Numbered from the stretch's first letter, positions 24,342 through 36,711 are shown. The stretch is DNA of 64,000 nt from Diphasiastrum complanatum (GCA_029204225.1 CM055100.1:62402503-62466502); one strand, 5' to 3'. Notes: a model not told the origin generated them from the letters alone. Made by a program: numbers and translations.

Positions 24342-26571
24342 CTAGTGAAGGTTTTTATACTTGTACCATCGAGCACAGAGGAGGAAGGCAACGAAGTTGA
24401 TGGCGCCCAAAGAAGCTAGAAGCCAGTAAAAGTAGTCTAAATGCCCCCGGTTCAAATTGTTTGAAAACCACCCCCCTTGGTGGCCATGGAGGCTGCCATT
24501 AGGGCGCTGTTGCTCACTTCCTGACTTCTCACTAAGTTTCTGGATTAGTTCAACAATGATGGTGCTGCTGTAGCTGCCCACTGCATGACTGCTAGAGAAA
24601 AGAGCCCCTGCCAGGCTCCTCATGTTCTCTGGGAACTGATCGTAGAACAGCTCCAGCTGCCCAATCAAAACAAAGGACTCGGCTAAGCCCAGCAAACAGT
24701 ACTGGGGAACCAGCCAGAAAGCTGAAATGGGGACCTGAACATGGGGAAGATCGGCAAGCCCAGCTGTCATGGCTGTATAGCGACGGTAGCGTTCAGTAGC
24801 CCCAGCAATTAGCATTGCAATCACTGAGATAAAAAGGCCAATCCCAATCCTCTGGAGGAAAGTGATCCCTCGCTCCTTGCCAGTCAGTCTTCTGGTAGCG
24901 GGGACAATTATGCGATCGTAGAACGGAACCCATACAAGAAGTGTGAGGAAACTGAATACAGTGAAAGATGCTGGTGGCACTTGGAATCGACTTCCTATGT
25001 GGCGATCCATCGTACGAGCCTGTTGCACCATGAATGTGCTCTGCTGAGCGTGAGCTGTGGTGAAGAGGATCCCCGTCCCCCAGATCGGAAGTATGCGCAA
25101 AAGACATTTAAATTCTTCCACTTGATGCACGGTGCAAAGTTTCCAGCGATTGGATTCTCCAGTCCTTGTGGTGTCGGTTACGATTGCAGCTTTATCCAGA
25201 AACCTGGCAGCGTTCCGATCGACAAGCAAGCTGGTTAGCCAATGACTGTCGACTTGCGTGTACTCTAGATCACATTACAATAATGGTAAAGCAACACACT
25301 TAGTGGTCATAAGAATACTTTGACAACTTTGAGTAGAATATGCTACTAACCTATCCTACATGAGCAGATATTGTAGGTATAGCTTGGTTAACTTCTACAT
25401 TTGAGCACTCTGTGCAATATTGCTTGGAGCTTGGAAGTTACAACATGCAGGATCCAGCTGCTAAAGTAATTTGCAAAGATGAGATCGCAGACTCTCATCC
25501 CTGTGACTATGACCCAGCTGAGTACCAAATATAATATCGCTATATGATCTAGGCAGTGACGCCATAAAAACAAAGGCTTCAAAGCTTACTGACCTGAATT
25601 GATCTGAGTGTTTGATTGGCAGAAATGTTCCGCCGCTCCCGTCTTCCCCAGGCCCCCGGAAGAGCTCGCTGGGATCTACTGGTACTTTATGCTTTCTTTG
25701 TCTGAAGGCGCTAACACAAACTTGTGCAAGACGAATGAAGGGATTCCCATTGCCAACAGCGTGACGATATAAGCTAAATCCGCACAGAAAGCATGTTAAA
25801 GATAGAGTCATGAGAATGGCAGGTATGCCGAATCCCAAACTCCATCCAACGTTATCTTGTATGTAGACCAGTACGGTGACAGCAAATAGTAGGGACAATC
25901 CCAGACTGAAGTAATACCAGTTGAAGAATTTTGATGACTTCTTTCTTTCCTCTGGATCGTTTTGGTCAAATTGATCTGCTCCGAAGGCAGCCACGCAGGG
26001 CCGTATACCACCAGCACCAGAAACTAAAAATGCGAATGCCATATACAAAAACGCCTTCTGCCTGAATGATGCTGGAAGGCAATGCTGCCCAAGCGCGCTA
26101 CGATCATGTGCGCAAGGAGGTGGTTTCAACGACGCTACTGCTGCATCCACCGCCAAAAGTACTACTCCCTACAGAGAGAACACCAACCGTAAATTTTGTC
26201 ACATTACTGTGATCTAGCACTGCCTTTTGGTTAATGTCAACAGAGGGGATGTGATCTATCATCTACTGATAATCAGGAAAACAAAAAATTTAGGCTAGAA
26301 CAGAATATGATTGCTCACCACTAGGTAGAAGATCGATCCAATGACGATGGCCCGAAAGCGGCCTAAGTAAGCGTCTGCTAAAAATGCACCAAATATGGGA
26401 GAAAGATTAGCTGATCCGTTGAAGTTTGTGATGGTATTGGCCGCTTCTACTGTTTGCAAGTGTAACTGCTGCACTAAATATGTCACCAAGTTGGCGTGGA
26501 GACCGGAGGTAGCGATTTTTTCACAGATTTCGGTGCCTGCCCCACTCCACAGTACGTGCAACAATCAAGCG

Positions 26572-26618
<47 letters not shown>

Positions 26619-27927
26619 CTAATGTAAGTTAATTTTTTGCGCTTCTCTTTTGGCAAAATATCTTGTCAAGGACGATTAAACTCTCTAGTTCTTAGTTAGA
26701 TTTAGTGAATATCTTCCAAAACCTATGTAAGCACTAGTAAAATGTACCGAAGATCAACGGTGCAGTGCGCCATCCTCCTTTTAAAGGACGAATTGCATCT
26801 GAATCTGTAAGATTGGCATCTTTCCCTGACAGGTAACATGCTGGCCAGCGAGCTTTCGTTTTCGCCCCGAACTTCGAGAACGAGCATGACGCTACATCAA
26901 AGACCTTATACATACATATCCTCCTCATATCCTGTGGAGTAGTCTTTTCAATGGCAGACTGTACTTCAGAACTCCCCGACTTTTGTCCTTCAACATCCTC
27001 ATTGACCTGAATATGTAAGACCAAGTCATAGTGAAAGAAGATTAATTGGTGTATCGAGCATTGCAAGAACACATCAAGTACAGCATTCGTATTTTTATTT
27101 TTACTTCTTACAATTAGCTTTTGAAATTATAAACTACACTCCTTTTTCGCCAGAGCACAGTGATTATCAAATGATGTGATCGAAACGTTTACCCAGGGAA
27201 CTAAATGTAGAATCTGACTTAACGACGAAGTCAGTCTCTGAAATTTTTTCATCAGGAGAGAGCGTCTAGAGAGATGAGTTATTGTCGATAGTAAAATGCT
27301 TTGTGCTGATTTCTAGAAACCAATGATCGATAATACTCATGAGTCCACCCAGTGAGGGAATCAATATCTTGTGTCAACTTCCTCTCAATAATAAAATATC
27401 ATCATCATAGCATGTGTCGTATATTTCGAAAAGTGTAACAGCCATGTTTGAAATGTGCTCTTTATGACTAGTTTGACGTCGTTTCTCTTATATTTATGCT
27501 TTCTTGACTTTATCAATTTTGCAACTCTTGCTTGGTGTCTTGGCTAGTAACTACGTCTAGCAGGAACGGTCACTTCCTTCAACGAGGATGTTTGGAACTC
27601 GGAAGCTTTGCTACGAATCTGCCGCACCATGCATATTATATATAATACAACAATGCATATAATAAGTATTTGATGAACGATCAAGCTAGCGTTCAAAAAG
27701 TGCTATGCAAGGCATTTTGTTGTCTGTAACTCTTCATCTAATTCACGAAGAAACTGTCTACAAAAAGATATATGCACTTCGAAGTAAACAACTCAAGGCT
27801 TCGGCCGAGGATTAAGCATCCGAGAGCATACTTGTGTGCTAATATGTGTCCCTCACTAGTCCTCAAAACCGTTGCAAAAGAGAGGAATAAAACGTACCCG
27901 ATCAGGCCCAACGGAGGTGTCCATCAT
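24342..27927 (-). CDS. NPF/POT-family transporter, copy 1 (5 exons, 647 aa)
   Basis: Proton-coupled major-facilitator transporter (nitrate/peptide family) of plant membranes; substrate not predictable. Exons in gene order: 27,927-27,898, 27,006-26,748, 26,536-26,319, 26,168-25,594, 25,203-24,342, all with GT-AG introns and kept frame. Exon 1 is only 10 codons (MMDTSVGPDR); it was chosen because the other copy has the same start, length and donor position. Visible: 'GGWRTAPLIFG' entering the first helix, the ExxEK proton-coupling motif (EICEK, residues ~99-103), 'GGIRPCVAAFGADQFDQND' near 225, 'FFNWYYFSLGLSLL', a long central hydrophilic loop, and the C-terminal half in exon 5 ('LPIWGTGILF', 'RIGIGLFISV') ending KYKNLH. 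The length fits the family (550-650). About 96 % of residues equal copy 2. Both frames are intact. Confidence 0.92.
26577..26614 (+). repeat. (GA)19 microsatellite in NPF copy 1 intron 2
   Basis: Read on the coding strand it is (TC)19, ending about 40 nt before the 3' splice site of exon 3. The other copy has (TC)41 at the same place. Confidence 0.95.
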
Positions 27928-28450
27928 GAATAATGTGGTCTCCAATCAATCAATTTTCGGCTTGGCTAGTCGACTGTATATGTTTTTATCGACGACTTCA
28001 CGAAACCAAGGCAATGGGCATCTCATTTGAAAACTCTAATCAAGTTAAGTTTTTGAAGTCACTCGCAGTACACATTAGGTGTCATTGACCTTGTTGTTCC
28101 TCCGTCCACCTGGATCTGTCCGTCTTACTTAGCGTTGTACTCTTTTCCACATGTCATATTCAATAGAGCAAACCGTTCCTGGATGACTTAAAAAAGAGCC
28201 CAATTCTCAAGGTTACAATGACGATAAGCTTTTGGTCAGCTACAATGATCCTACAATCCTACCTGAAGATGAAAGTTTTTTTTTTGGAAGAACCGTAGAC
28301 ATCTATATTTCAACAACTAAGGTTGTTCACACTAAAATCCAACAATATAGCGGGCCCATACAGAAGTGCACTTTGGGGATAATTCAACTATACTAATTTG
28401 AACTTGGATTTCTTAGGCGAGGCAAGGCTTGACAAGCGGATCAGCTGGTT

Positions 28451-28460
28451 CTTATATATA
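28451..28460 (-). promoter_or_regulatory. possible TATA element, NPF copy 1 (proximal)
   Basis: Minus-strand TATATATAAG, at the place aligned with TATAAATAGG (40,398-40,407) of the other arm. It lies about 520 bp before the ATG. Inference only. Confidence 0.3.
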
Positions 28461-28679
28461 CTGCGAAATGATCCGCACAATTTGAGCTAGTTGCAGTAGG
28501 AAGGAACCCTATGATCTATTCCGTATGGCTTTCTAAACTGACCAATGATTCATTCTAAGTAGGAAAGAAATGCTGGTCTTTAATTTCAACAAGTTTCAAG
28601 CATTGAATTTGTCAACTATCAGGACTCAGAGCAACGTTCATCTTTCAACTCCCTACTATATTTTCTGCCACATCAGCAA

Positions 28680-28737
28680 CCACAAACAACGGGCGAAGTC
28701 CTTCAACCACAAACAACGGGCAAAGTTCTTCAACCAG
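28680..28737 (-). repeat. 27-bp tandem duplication specific to the left arm
   Basis: The word 'accacaaacaacgggc' plus 11 more bases occurs twice in tandem with two differences. The aligned place in the right arm (near 40,165-40,192) has one copy. Confidence 0.8.
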
Positions 28738-28815
28738 CCATCTGATTTCATTTAGCTGGCTGGTATAATTGTAAGTAGCTCGAATTCGTCATACAAGAAG
28801 GGAATGGTCTTAGCT

Positions 28816-28823
28816 TATTTATA
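28816..28823 (-). promoter_or_regulatory. possible TATA element, NPF copy 1 (distal)
   Basis: Minus-strand TATAAATA within 'ttataaataagct', conserved in the right arm as 'ttataaataggct' (40,066-40,073). It lies about 890 bp before the ATG, which would require a long or spliced 5' UTR. Confidence 0.35.
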
Positions 28824-29860
28824 ACATGGAACTTGATCATGAAGGGTGCATAAAACAAGAACCGACCCGTGTCCGAGAAATCGCACCGGTTCTTAGAAAA
28901 AAGGAGCGATAGCATTGTGCCACGTCCATCCTTGTGACTGTTAACAGTGCTCTAGTCCAGGATAAAGAAGTGGATAGCGATGGATTCTGGAGTGAGGTGT
29001 ACGCGGTACAGATGCGCATGCCTATTGCTGGATGGAGCTCAATGGCATCTGTATGAGTCTAAGCTGTACGATGGGCCCAGAATGATCACGTGCTGGACTG
29101 AAAAGAAAATCAATCGATGGGATCATGTAAGTACCGCCGACTAGCTGGGACATGTGTCGCGGCACCTTCAATCTAATTCATTTTCATTTCAGAGAATTTG
29201 GAAGTTCTTCGCATTAAAAAATGATTAGATTTAACAGCTTCTTTCGGTGATACAAACGACATCTTTCAGTCAGGCGCAGAATAATCTACGGACAGCAAGC
29301 ACAGATTGCTGTGAATAATATCTCCTTCTAATAGTTTTTTGGAACGAAATAATCATTTCAATGATTCAATCTTGCACTTCACAATTAAGATAAACGAAAC
29401 ACAACAGTTGATCATGCACTTTATCATGTAATCTTTATCTTCCCAGTTCTGTGCAAAAGCGGTGTTGGTTTCAATGAAGGACTATATGGTAATCAGGATG
29501 AAGGTGCAGCTGATCGTGCTTCAACAGCAAATTGGAACACCAGATGATAGTTTAAGAGAATCATTATTTCCTTAATCTTCTGGCCTTGGTAACAGGCTTA
29601 GCATACTCCTATTAACCAACAAAAGTCATCTGGACTTTGGTAGAAAGAAGTTAAAACTAGCTACGTGTTTGAAGACCCTCGTGCAATTCCCAATACGATA
29701 CAATCATAATTTATTCGTTGTCGTTGTTTTTTCTAATTAAAGGGTAAATGTTTTGAGAATAATTTGTCGCTCTCTTTAGTTTTTTAATCAGCTTCCAATC
29801 TCCCGTCGATTCTCAAATGCAAGAGCAAAATAAAGCATAAAGATCACTTCAACTATTCCT

Positions 29861-30839
29861 CTTGCTGTACCCAAACCTCCGTGTAACACGTACTGCTTGC
29901 ATCAAACACTTTTATGAAAGCCATCGCCGCTGCCAGTTTCCCACCGTCCACTCAACACCAACACCAACCCAACCCACCTCACCCAGACACACACACACAC
30001 TGTTGCACGTCCACATCGAAAATTTGAGAATTGGAGCTTCATTCATTTCAGAATATATATATTATGAGGAGTGATAACGGACAGGTGTTGAATGTTTATA
30101 GGCTATGAACATATTCAATTGGCCTTGAATTGAAGGGCCAATTACCCCTGAGCCTGCCTGCTACAAGCTGCAAAGGTAATTAATTACACTATGGCATCAG
30201 GGAACTGCACCACCTCCATCAACTAGTTGTCCTGGGATCGGATTATTTGTGGTAATGGTCTGACCAATGGACCATTAACTCACGTTCGGCTGACTCTCTC
30301 TATCCCTCTCTGCAGTCATCCGTGCGCTCTCTCTTTCCCTATATTATGCAAAATATTATAGGGTCCAAAAGGGCCTTAAAATCAACCGAACGGCAACTAC
30401 TTGTTGTCCCCATCCGCCCTGTTACTGTGCGAGGTTGTAGAAGCCTCGGAAATGGCTGTATCTCACTTAGAGGGTGTTTTGCATTGGAAGGGCGTTTGCT
30501 TGAGGGCATTAAAATGAGGTAGAAAAAGTCCCTTTCAGGGTGTTTTGCCTTAGAAGGGCATCTCCAGGGTAGGCCTAGGAAGGGCATCCACCCGAGGGCG
30601 ATAAAAGGGGGTGGGGAAGGTTTGTAGATGTAAATCTCAGGGAAGATTACAATCACCACTAAATTAGCAATCAAGACATGCACAATCGATCAACACAAAG
30701 CAAACAAAATCAGGCAAATACACGAACGATATCTCTCATTACAAAAGCATGAAATTCACATCACGTTGTCTTTACATATATGCGCACGTTGATAACATGC
30801 CAAGATCCTATAACATTTGTCCACCATCAGGTTCCCTTG
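29861..30839. other. non-coding stretch at the inner end of the left arm
   Basis: No recognisable gene. It contains an imperfect direct repeat around 'gggtgttttgcnttngaagggc' (30,473-30,494 and 30,539-30,560) and short AC-rich simple sequence near 29,945-30,000. Confidence 0.5.
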
Positions 30840-31995
30840 TGTTGCTTATGATTAGCATGCTTAAAATAGGATCCTTGGATTGAGGACTTTATAGCTTTCC
30901 TTCCTTCCGGTAGATCCACTTATAAGTCCCATGCTCTGTTCTTCTTAACTAATTCCATTTCCTCCAACATTGCATGATGCCACTCTTCCCAGTCTTCTCT
31001 TTCTCGAGCTTCTCAAAAGGATCCTGGTTCTACATTAGATTCTTGGCTCATGAATGTCATATCGTCAAACCTCTGTGGAGCTTTCCTTGCGCTGCTCGGT
31101 CTTCCCCCAGTAATTGCATCTGGCCTCTCCTGGTTGAATTTTACTTTGAACTTAGATTACCTTGCTATAGCAGGTTCCTTGCTCTCCATTGCATCGAAAA
31201 ATTCATCACCTGTAGATGCCTTGCCTTCGTTATCTTCTTTAGGAGTGGACTCCTCTATAGAAGCACTTCCTTGAGATGTATTAGAGCTCAAAATACTGAT
31301 GGCGTCTCTAGGGAAATTCACCTTTCCTTAGAGTCCACCATCTGACTTTGCATTGGACATGGATTTCAGCATGACTGTAGGATCTTCGTCAAATATGACA
31401 TCCCTGGCATTGATGAATTTCTTTCTAACTAGATTCAATAGTTTATACCCCTTCGTCCCTTCTGGATACCCCACGAACATGCATCTATTTGATTTAGGAT
31501 CGAGTTTCTTCCTCTTTCCTTTGGGGATGTTTGCATAGGCAACATAGCCAAACGCCCTAAAATGGTCTACTCTTGGCTTGTGTCCATACCACATTTCATG
31601 AGGAATTTTTCCAACCAGTGCTCTGGTTGGAGCCCTGTTGATAATGTGGCACGCTGTTGCAATTACCTCTACCCACAAGAACTTTGGAAGGTCATTTTCT
31701 TGTAGCATACATCGGGCCATTTCCATCAGGGTCCTAGGTTTTCTCTCCACCACTCTGTTCTGCTCCGGGGTATAAGGAACGGTAAATTCCCTCAAGATGC
31801 CATTCATTAGACAGAATTCATCGAATTCTTTGTTCTTCCCCCCCCCCCCCCCCCCCTCCCCCCCCCCCCTCCTACGCCCCCCCCCCTCCCCATTATCGCT
31901 CCCGAGCTTCTTGATTCTTTTGTTGGCCTCACTTTCAGCTATGGACTTGAAAGCCTTGAAACTTTCTAATGCTTGGGATTTCTACTTTAACGTCC
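30840..31995 (-). pseudogene. Ty1-copia pol remnant (integrase to RT start)
   Basis: The minus strand from ~31,990 reads 'AESEANKRIKKLGSDNG', then a poly-G tract, then 'GILREFTVPYTPEQNRVVER' and 'IINRAPTRALVGKIPHEMWY' (integrase core, altered N-G-V to N-R-V), 'CMFVGYPEGTKGYKLL', 'FINARDVIFDEDPTV'. It reaches the RT beginning 'HHAMLEEMELVKKNRAWDL' followed by a stop and 'VDLPEGRKAIK' near 30,900. The remainder of RT is missing. It is inactive. Confidence 0.85.
31838..31891 (+). repeat. poly-C tract inside the Copia integrase remnant
   Basis: About 54 bases of nearly pure C (interrupted by T, A and G) lie exactly where the integrase DNGGEY motif should continue. The proline-rich plus-strand frame here is an artefact of the tract. 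Confidence 0.9.
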
Positions 31996-32019
31996 ATATT
32001 CTTACCCTCCTCATGTAAT

Positions 32020-32477
32020 TGTCTATGTGTGAAGATTTTATGAATCACTAAGGTCCAAAAACATCTATTGATCTTTGGTTTAGAAAGACAACACAAATAG
32101 CACCATTGGCATTGTAGAAAATCAACATCTACTTAATGAAAGAGATGCAAACTCAACAAGATATTGATCAAACATCAAACATATCATAAAATGAAGTTGA
32201 TGTCCATACAAAATAGTAAGGTACTGTATTTCACACGGCATGAACTCAGTGAACGATAAATCAAAGCATTCTACACACAAGATTGCAAGATATCACCAAT
32301 GGTATCCAACATTCAAATTTGAATGTGTCCAAACTTGACCTTCTACTTTCTCTCACTTTCTAGAAGTGGTAATTCAAAAACATTTAGACTAAATAATTTT
32401 GAAATATCTATCTCTAAAATGCAAATTGGCCTCAGTTGCCAGATACAAAAGATCAAACTAATTGACAATTTCTCACA
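32020..32477 (-). mobile_element. 3' LTR of a Copia element (inner start certain, outer end unclear)
   Basis: The minus strand starts TGTGAGAAATTGTCAATTAG at 32,477, right after a purine-rich GAAGAGGGAG. The RNase H frame's stop codon falls inside the first LTR bases. The rest is non-coding. Confidence 0.55.
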
Positions 32478-32961
32478 CTCCCTCTTCAATGAGTTTTATC
32501 ATAGACTTTGAAAAAACTCCAAGTGAAGTCCAATGCTTTGTAAACAAGTCTTTTCTAAGTGCTTTGGTGAAGATATCATCTACACATTCTTTTGAAGACA
32601 CATGTTGAGGCTCCACTTCCTTTGCCATGACTTGTTCTCTCACAAAGTGATATGCCACCTCAATATGATTGCTCCTAGCATGAAAGATAGGATTGCTTGC
32701 CAAATTTTGGGCTGAAAGGTTGTCACAAAAGATGATTGGGCTCTCTGAAAAATCTAGCAAGTTAAAATCCTTGATCATCCTCTTAATCCATATCATCTCC
32801 TTTGTGCAATGAGTAAGGGCTTTGTACTCGGCCTCACTAGATGACAATGAGATAGTGGCTTGTTTCTTCGACATCCATGATATAGCTCCATCACAATGTG
32901 CACTTATGGGTTTTCTATCCGTTATATCTCCAGCAAAGTCCGAATCTGAAAAACCATACAA
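32473..32961 (-). pseudogene. Ty1-copia RNase H domain, isolated
   Basis: The open minus frame begins 'YGFSDSDFAGDITDRKPIS', then 'SKKQATISLSSSEAEYKAL' (catalytic SSSEAEY), 'IIFCDNLSAQNLASNPIFHA' and 'IEVAYHFVREQV', ending LIEEGV. This is the full C-terminal RNase H of a Copia polyprotein. Sequence identity is lost abruptly upstream of 32,961, so integrase and RT have been cut away. Confidence 0.88.
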
Positions 32962-33087
32962 GTTTGAAAGGGCGACGGATCTTCATGCTCCTTAGTACAA
33001 AGGAGATTGAAGAAAGTACAAGGAGGAGTACCACCCTCCACGGACAATAATGACAACAAATTTGGATACCGTTAGGACGTGCCAATG
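32962..33087. other. short unassigned junction sequence
   Basis: About 125 bases between the Copia RNase H fragment and a Gypsy LTR start. It is not similar to anything recognised here. Confidence 0.4.
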
Positions 33088-34708
33088 TGTTATGTCCATG
33101 ACTAGTACATAGGATACAATATATTCCTAGTCTTGGATACACACGGTACTCTAGTTAAACAAGCTGTTAGTTATGCCACATCATATTGGACGTGACCTGA
33201 GAGTAACTAATATCCTTGTGAGGCCCAGTTTAGACAAGGTATGAGACAATGTATGCATGTGTAGAGTTATCAATAGCAATTCTATGAATAGTTGGTCCAT
33301 GCATAGGACTCTATTCCAGGTGAATCTATGTATAGGGAACTTAGGGCTATGCATGGCTGAGTGCCCATGATAGAGCTAAAAACTATACCGATCTTAAGAG
33401 ATCACCAAGAGATTTTAAAGTTGATGACTGGGTATACCTTAGGATTCCAAAAGATTCTAAGACGTTATGTACATGGAAGCATTATAAGCTGTCTACCTGT
33501 TATTGTGGACCTTTCAAGATTGTACATAAAATTGGTTCGTTGGCATATTAAGTTGTTCTTCAAGGAAAATCGACTGCACACCCAGTGTTTCATGTAAGTC
33601 GTTAAAACTAAGTTTACAATATGGTGATACAATTGGATCGGATAAGGATTTGTCCCGTTCGGAAGATTTGTCGCTTAGTGTACCTTTGGAACCTGAGAAA
33701 GTGCTCAGAATCAGAGATAAACAATTGAGAAATCGTTCTATCTCTGAGTGCTTAATTCGGTGGAAGGGTCGTACTGAGGATGATGATTCGTGGGAGAGAG
33801 TTGATAGCATAAAAAACTTTTCAAATTTTAGTTTCTAAGGATAGAAACAGTTTAAGGAGGGAAGAATGTTATGTCCATGACCAGTATATAGGATACAGTA
33901 TCCTCCTAGTCTTGGATACACGGTACTCCAGTGAAACAAGCTATTAGTTATGCCACGTCATACTGGACGTGACCCGAAAGTAACTAATATCCTTGTGAGG
34001 CCCAGAACACACTAAATGTAGTTTAGACAAGGTATGAGACAATGTATGCATGTGTAGAGTTATCAATAGCAATTCTATGAATAGTTGGTCCATGCATAGG
34101 ACTCTATTCCAAGTGAATCTATGTATAGGAAACTTAGGGCTATGCATGGCTGGGTGCCCAGGATGCTTTTGGCTCTACATAATGGGTCCAAACTCGCCCT
34201 ACTCCTCATCACGGTTCTTGATTCATTGCCAGGCTCTCACTCTACATTCATGCTTCTTGTTCCTTGGCTTGGGAGTGAGGCTTCTAGAGATTGATTGGAT
34301 GCTTCTACTTGGTTGGGTGGTTTCTCCATAGTGTGTTATCCTTTGTGTTTGGGATTTGTAAGCAGGATCTAAGGGGCTTCCCTTATAGTAATTCTATGAA
34401 TAATTGGTCCATGCATAGGACTGTGTTCCAAGTAAATCTATGTATAGGGAGCTTAGAGTTATGCATGGCTGAGTGCCCAGGATGCTTTTGGCTCTATATA
34501 ATGGGTCCAAACTCGCCCTACTCCTCATTGTGGTTCTTGATTCATTGTCAGGCTCTCACTCTACATTCATGCTTCTTGTTCCTTGGCTTGGGGGTGAGGC
34601 TTCTAGAGATTGATTGTATGCTTCTACTTGGTTGAGTGGTTTCTCCATAGTGTGTTATCCTTTGTGTTCAGGATTTGTAAACAGGATCTAAGGAGCTTCT
34701 CTTATACA
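33088..34708 (+). mobile_element. internally deleted Ty3-gypsy chromovirus element
   Basis: Order: partial LTR (33,088-33,367, start TGTTATGTCCATGACTAG), then directly the end of pol (33,368-33,838), a purine-rich tract AAGGAGGGAAGA (~33,853-33,866), and a full LTR (33,867-34,708). The pol piece includes 'GWYLR'-like linker text and a C-terminal chromodomain (pattern 'EPEKVLRIRDKQLRNRS', 'LIRWKGRTEDDDSWERV'), typical of chromoviruses. The first LTR is cut after 'gctgagtgcccatg' and fused to pol, removing most of the internal region. No clean target-site duplication was found. Confidence 0.8.
34069..34704 (+). repeat. ~318-bp tandem duplication inside the Gypsy LTR
   Basis: The segment from 'aattctatgaatagttggtc' (~34,071) to 'cttcccttatag' (~34,386) is repeated from ~34,389 to ~34,704 with scattered differences. 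The related LTR at 13.8-14.3 kb has one copy, so this is a duplication within the LTR and not a second LTR. Confidence 0.85.
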
Positions 34709-34743
34709 ATGCCATGCATTCCTATTTATACTAAAGAGTAGTT

Positions 34744-35478
34744 TCAACTAAAAGTCAAAAATATGAAGGTGGTCTGCAGCATCTTCTTCTCAATTAGATC
34801 CATGATCCAATGGTACTTGATCGCAATGTGTTTCATTCTGGAATGGAACAAGGGATCTTTCGTCAGGTGTATTGCAGAGGTGTTGTCCATCTGCAAGACC
34901 AGGGGCTTGTTCCTTGTTCGCCCAATTTGTCCAGGAACTGCCTTAGCCAGATTATTTTGTTGGCCATCTTTGCTGCTGCAACATATTCTGCTTCGTAGGA
35001 TGACTAGGCTACAATGGTCTGCTTCTTGCTGACCTAGAGAACTGCTGCTCCTGATGCGATGGCACATCCTCCTGAGACACTTTTACAGTCATCCTTGAGA
35101 GATGCCCAGCTAGCATCACTGTAGGAAAATATCCTGAAACCTGCATCACTACAATAACACAAGCCATAATCCCTCGTTAATTGAAGATATTGGAAAATGT
35201 GTTTTGTAATCTTCCGATGTGTCGAGCTTGGATTCGTGTAGAATTGGCTCATCTAAACACTGCATAAGCAATATTAGGGCGTGTGTTGTCTGCAAGATAC
35301 ATCAGTGATCCTATCAGCTTCCTGTAAGGTGTGAGCTGCATTTTTTCTCTCTCTTCCTCAGTCCTTGGACAGTCGTCACTTGTCAGCACCATCCCCGTGA
35401 GCATTGGAGTGTTCGCTCCTTTGCAGTTCAGCATCCCAAAGTCCTCTAGGACCTTCTGGGTGTATTTGGACTGGTGAA
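34744..35478 (-). pseudogene. Ty1-copia RT C-terminal / RNase H remnant
   Basis: Minus-strand text: 'HQSKYTQKVLEDFGMLNCKG', 'TPYRKLIGSLMYLADNTRPN', then in another frame 'THRKITKHIFQYLQLTRDYG', 'FSYSDASWASLKDDCKSVSG', and 'VLQMDNTSAIHLTKDPLFHS' with 'RMKHIAIKYHWI'. The order is right for Copia RT-RNase H with two frame breaks. Its upstream end is cut exactly at 35,479, where an LTR of another Copia family begins. Confidence 0.85.
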
Positions 35479-36711
35479 TGTTGAAAATTGTCACTTCTCA
35501 CTTGACATTGGTTATTATAAATAATGATCAAACATTAGAACAATGTTGATAATCTGATTTCACACGTGTGGAGCCTGTTTCCACGTGTGAAAGGATGTAC
35601 TTTTCATACTTGTATATATCTAAATTGATTTTGTATCAGTCTAGTTAGTGTGAACATGATATGACTAGTTTCTAGTCAAGTTGACTAGTCACCTAGAAAT
35701 TGGCTTTTCCTTGCATGTGCATGAGTAAATGCTCCCACATGGCAAGTGGATGTTCACACGTGTGTATAGAGTTCTAGAAGATAAGAGTTGACCATTTTCC
35801 TTAGATCCTATTTTGTAGGGAATATTCCTATATTCTAGGAGACTAGCTATTTGGATTTTAGCCATATTCTAGAAGGTCAACTTTGGGTAAGGATCAAGGA
35901 TGGATCAAATGGATAGATCTGAGTGATGTGGCACTCTTCACACATGTGAAGACCTGCTAGACTATACCAGACTCATGGATTTACTTGATCCATAAAAAGA
36001 TCATCATTTTGTTAAGAAGATTGATGAGACTTTTGCACTCTACACTTTTGTGAGATTTCTAGTCATTTGTCTTGTGATTTCTATGAGTGATTGCTATCTA
36101 GGACTATTGTACTTGTTGTTTTAGGTGCAGGCCGTACTGTGGGCAGTACTCTACACGTGTGAGGCCACTCTCACTAATTTATGATGTGTTGATCCATTGC
36201 TCTTGCTTAAATCCATGTGTAGTGAATCTAGATCAAGATCTAATGTGTAGAACTTGATAGATCCATTGATTAAGCAACCAATAACTCTCTATGGTTGTTA
36301 AGTACAATCATTATTTTCCTAAAAACTGAAAATTTATCATGGTATTAGAGCTAAGTAAGAGAGTGATCATTTGAATCATAAATCTTGTAAAGATCATTGG
36401 CAAAATTTGTTTTTGACCAATACTAGTGAGGGCGAGTTCATCTAGAGTGATAGCTTGTATTCATTTGGATCAAAACGACTTGGAGGCTGTGTATGTACTT
36501 TTCACACGTGTGAAATCGTACAGCAGCTTTCATTTCAAGTTACTTTGTGTTTGTTGGTCCTAAAATCACAATACTAGTTCATTTTTTGTGCTTTTTGAAG
36601 CATAGTATTGATGTAGATTCAATCTAGCTAATGCTATGATCAAATAGAGTTTTGGATCATTGAAGCATTTCTTTTTAGAGTCTAAGATCAGATCTTAGAG
36701 ACTGATTTGTT
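35479..36711 (+). mobile_element. truncated Copia element: 5' LTR (35,479-36,339), primer site, leader
   Basis: The LTR TGTTGAAAATTGTCAC...AATTTATCA is 861 bp and nearly identical to the LTR at 59,598-60,459. It is followed directly by TGGTATTAGAGC (36,340-36,351), the tRNA-iMet primer site with one mismatch, and by leader sequence matching 60,472-60,835. At about 36,711 the leader breaks off into the stub of a minus-strand Gypsy LTR. No coding part remains. Confidence 0.9.

Larger units (their letters stand above)
24050..29860 (+). repeat. left arm of a ~5.8 kb inverted duplication (contains NPF copy 1)
   Basis: Reverse-complement matches to 38,980-44,845 run along the whole arm. They include the 3' flank ('cccaggttcactactaatgc' at ~24,300 against ~44,605), all five exons, the intron-1 region, the conserved TATA region (28,816 against 40,066) and the distal end ('tttgagaataatttgtcgct' at ~29,753 against ~39,064). 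Coding parts are nearly identical. Introns and flanks carry many substitutions and small indels, so the duplication is not recent. Arm ends are approximate. Confidence 0.9.

Noticed and set aside
31797-32018. Proline-rich plus-strand frame
   Set aside because: Poly-C tract crossing a minus-strand Copia integrase relic.
34050-34635. Two repeated ~100-codon frames in the Gypsy LTR
   Set aside because: Frames arise from the LTR tandem duplication; no coding signature.
33088-34711. CAATG at both outer sides as a target-site duplication of the deleted Gypsy element
   Set aside because: It fits only if the right LTR ends before its normal terminal CA; ambiguous, so not claimed.
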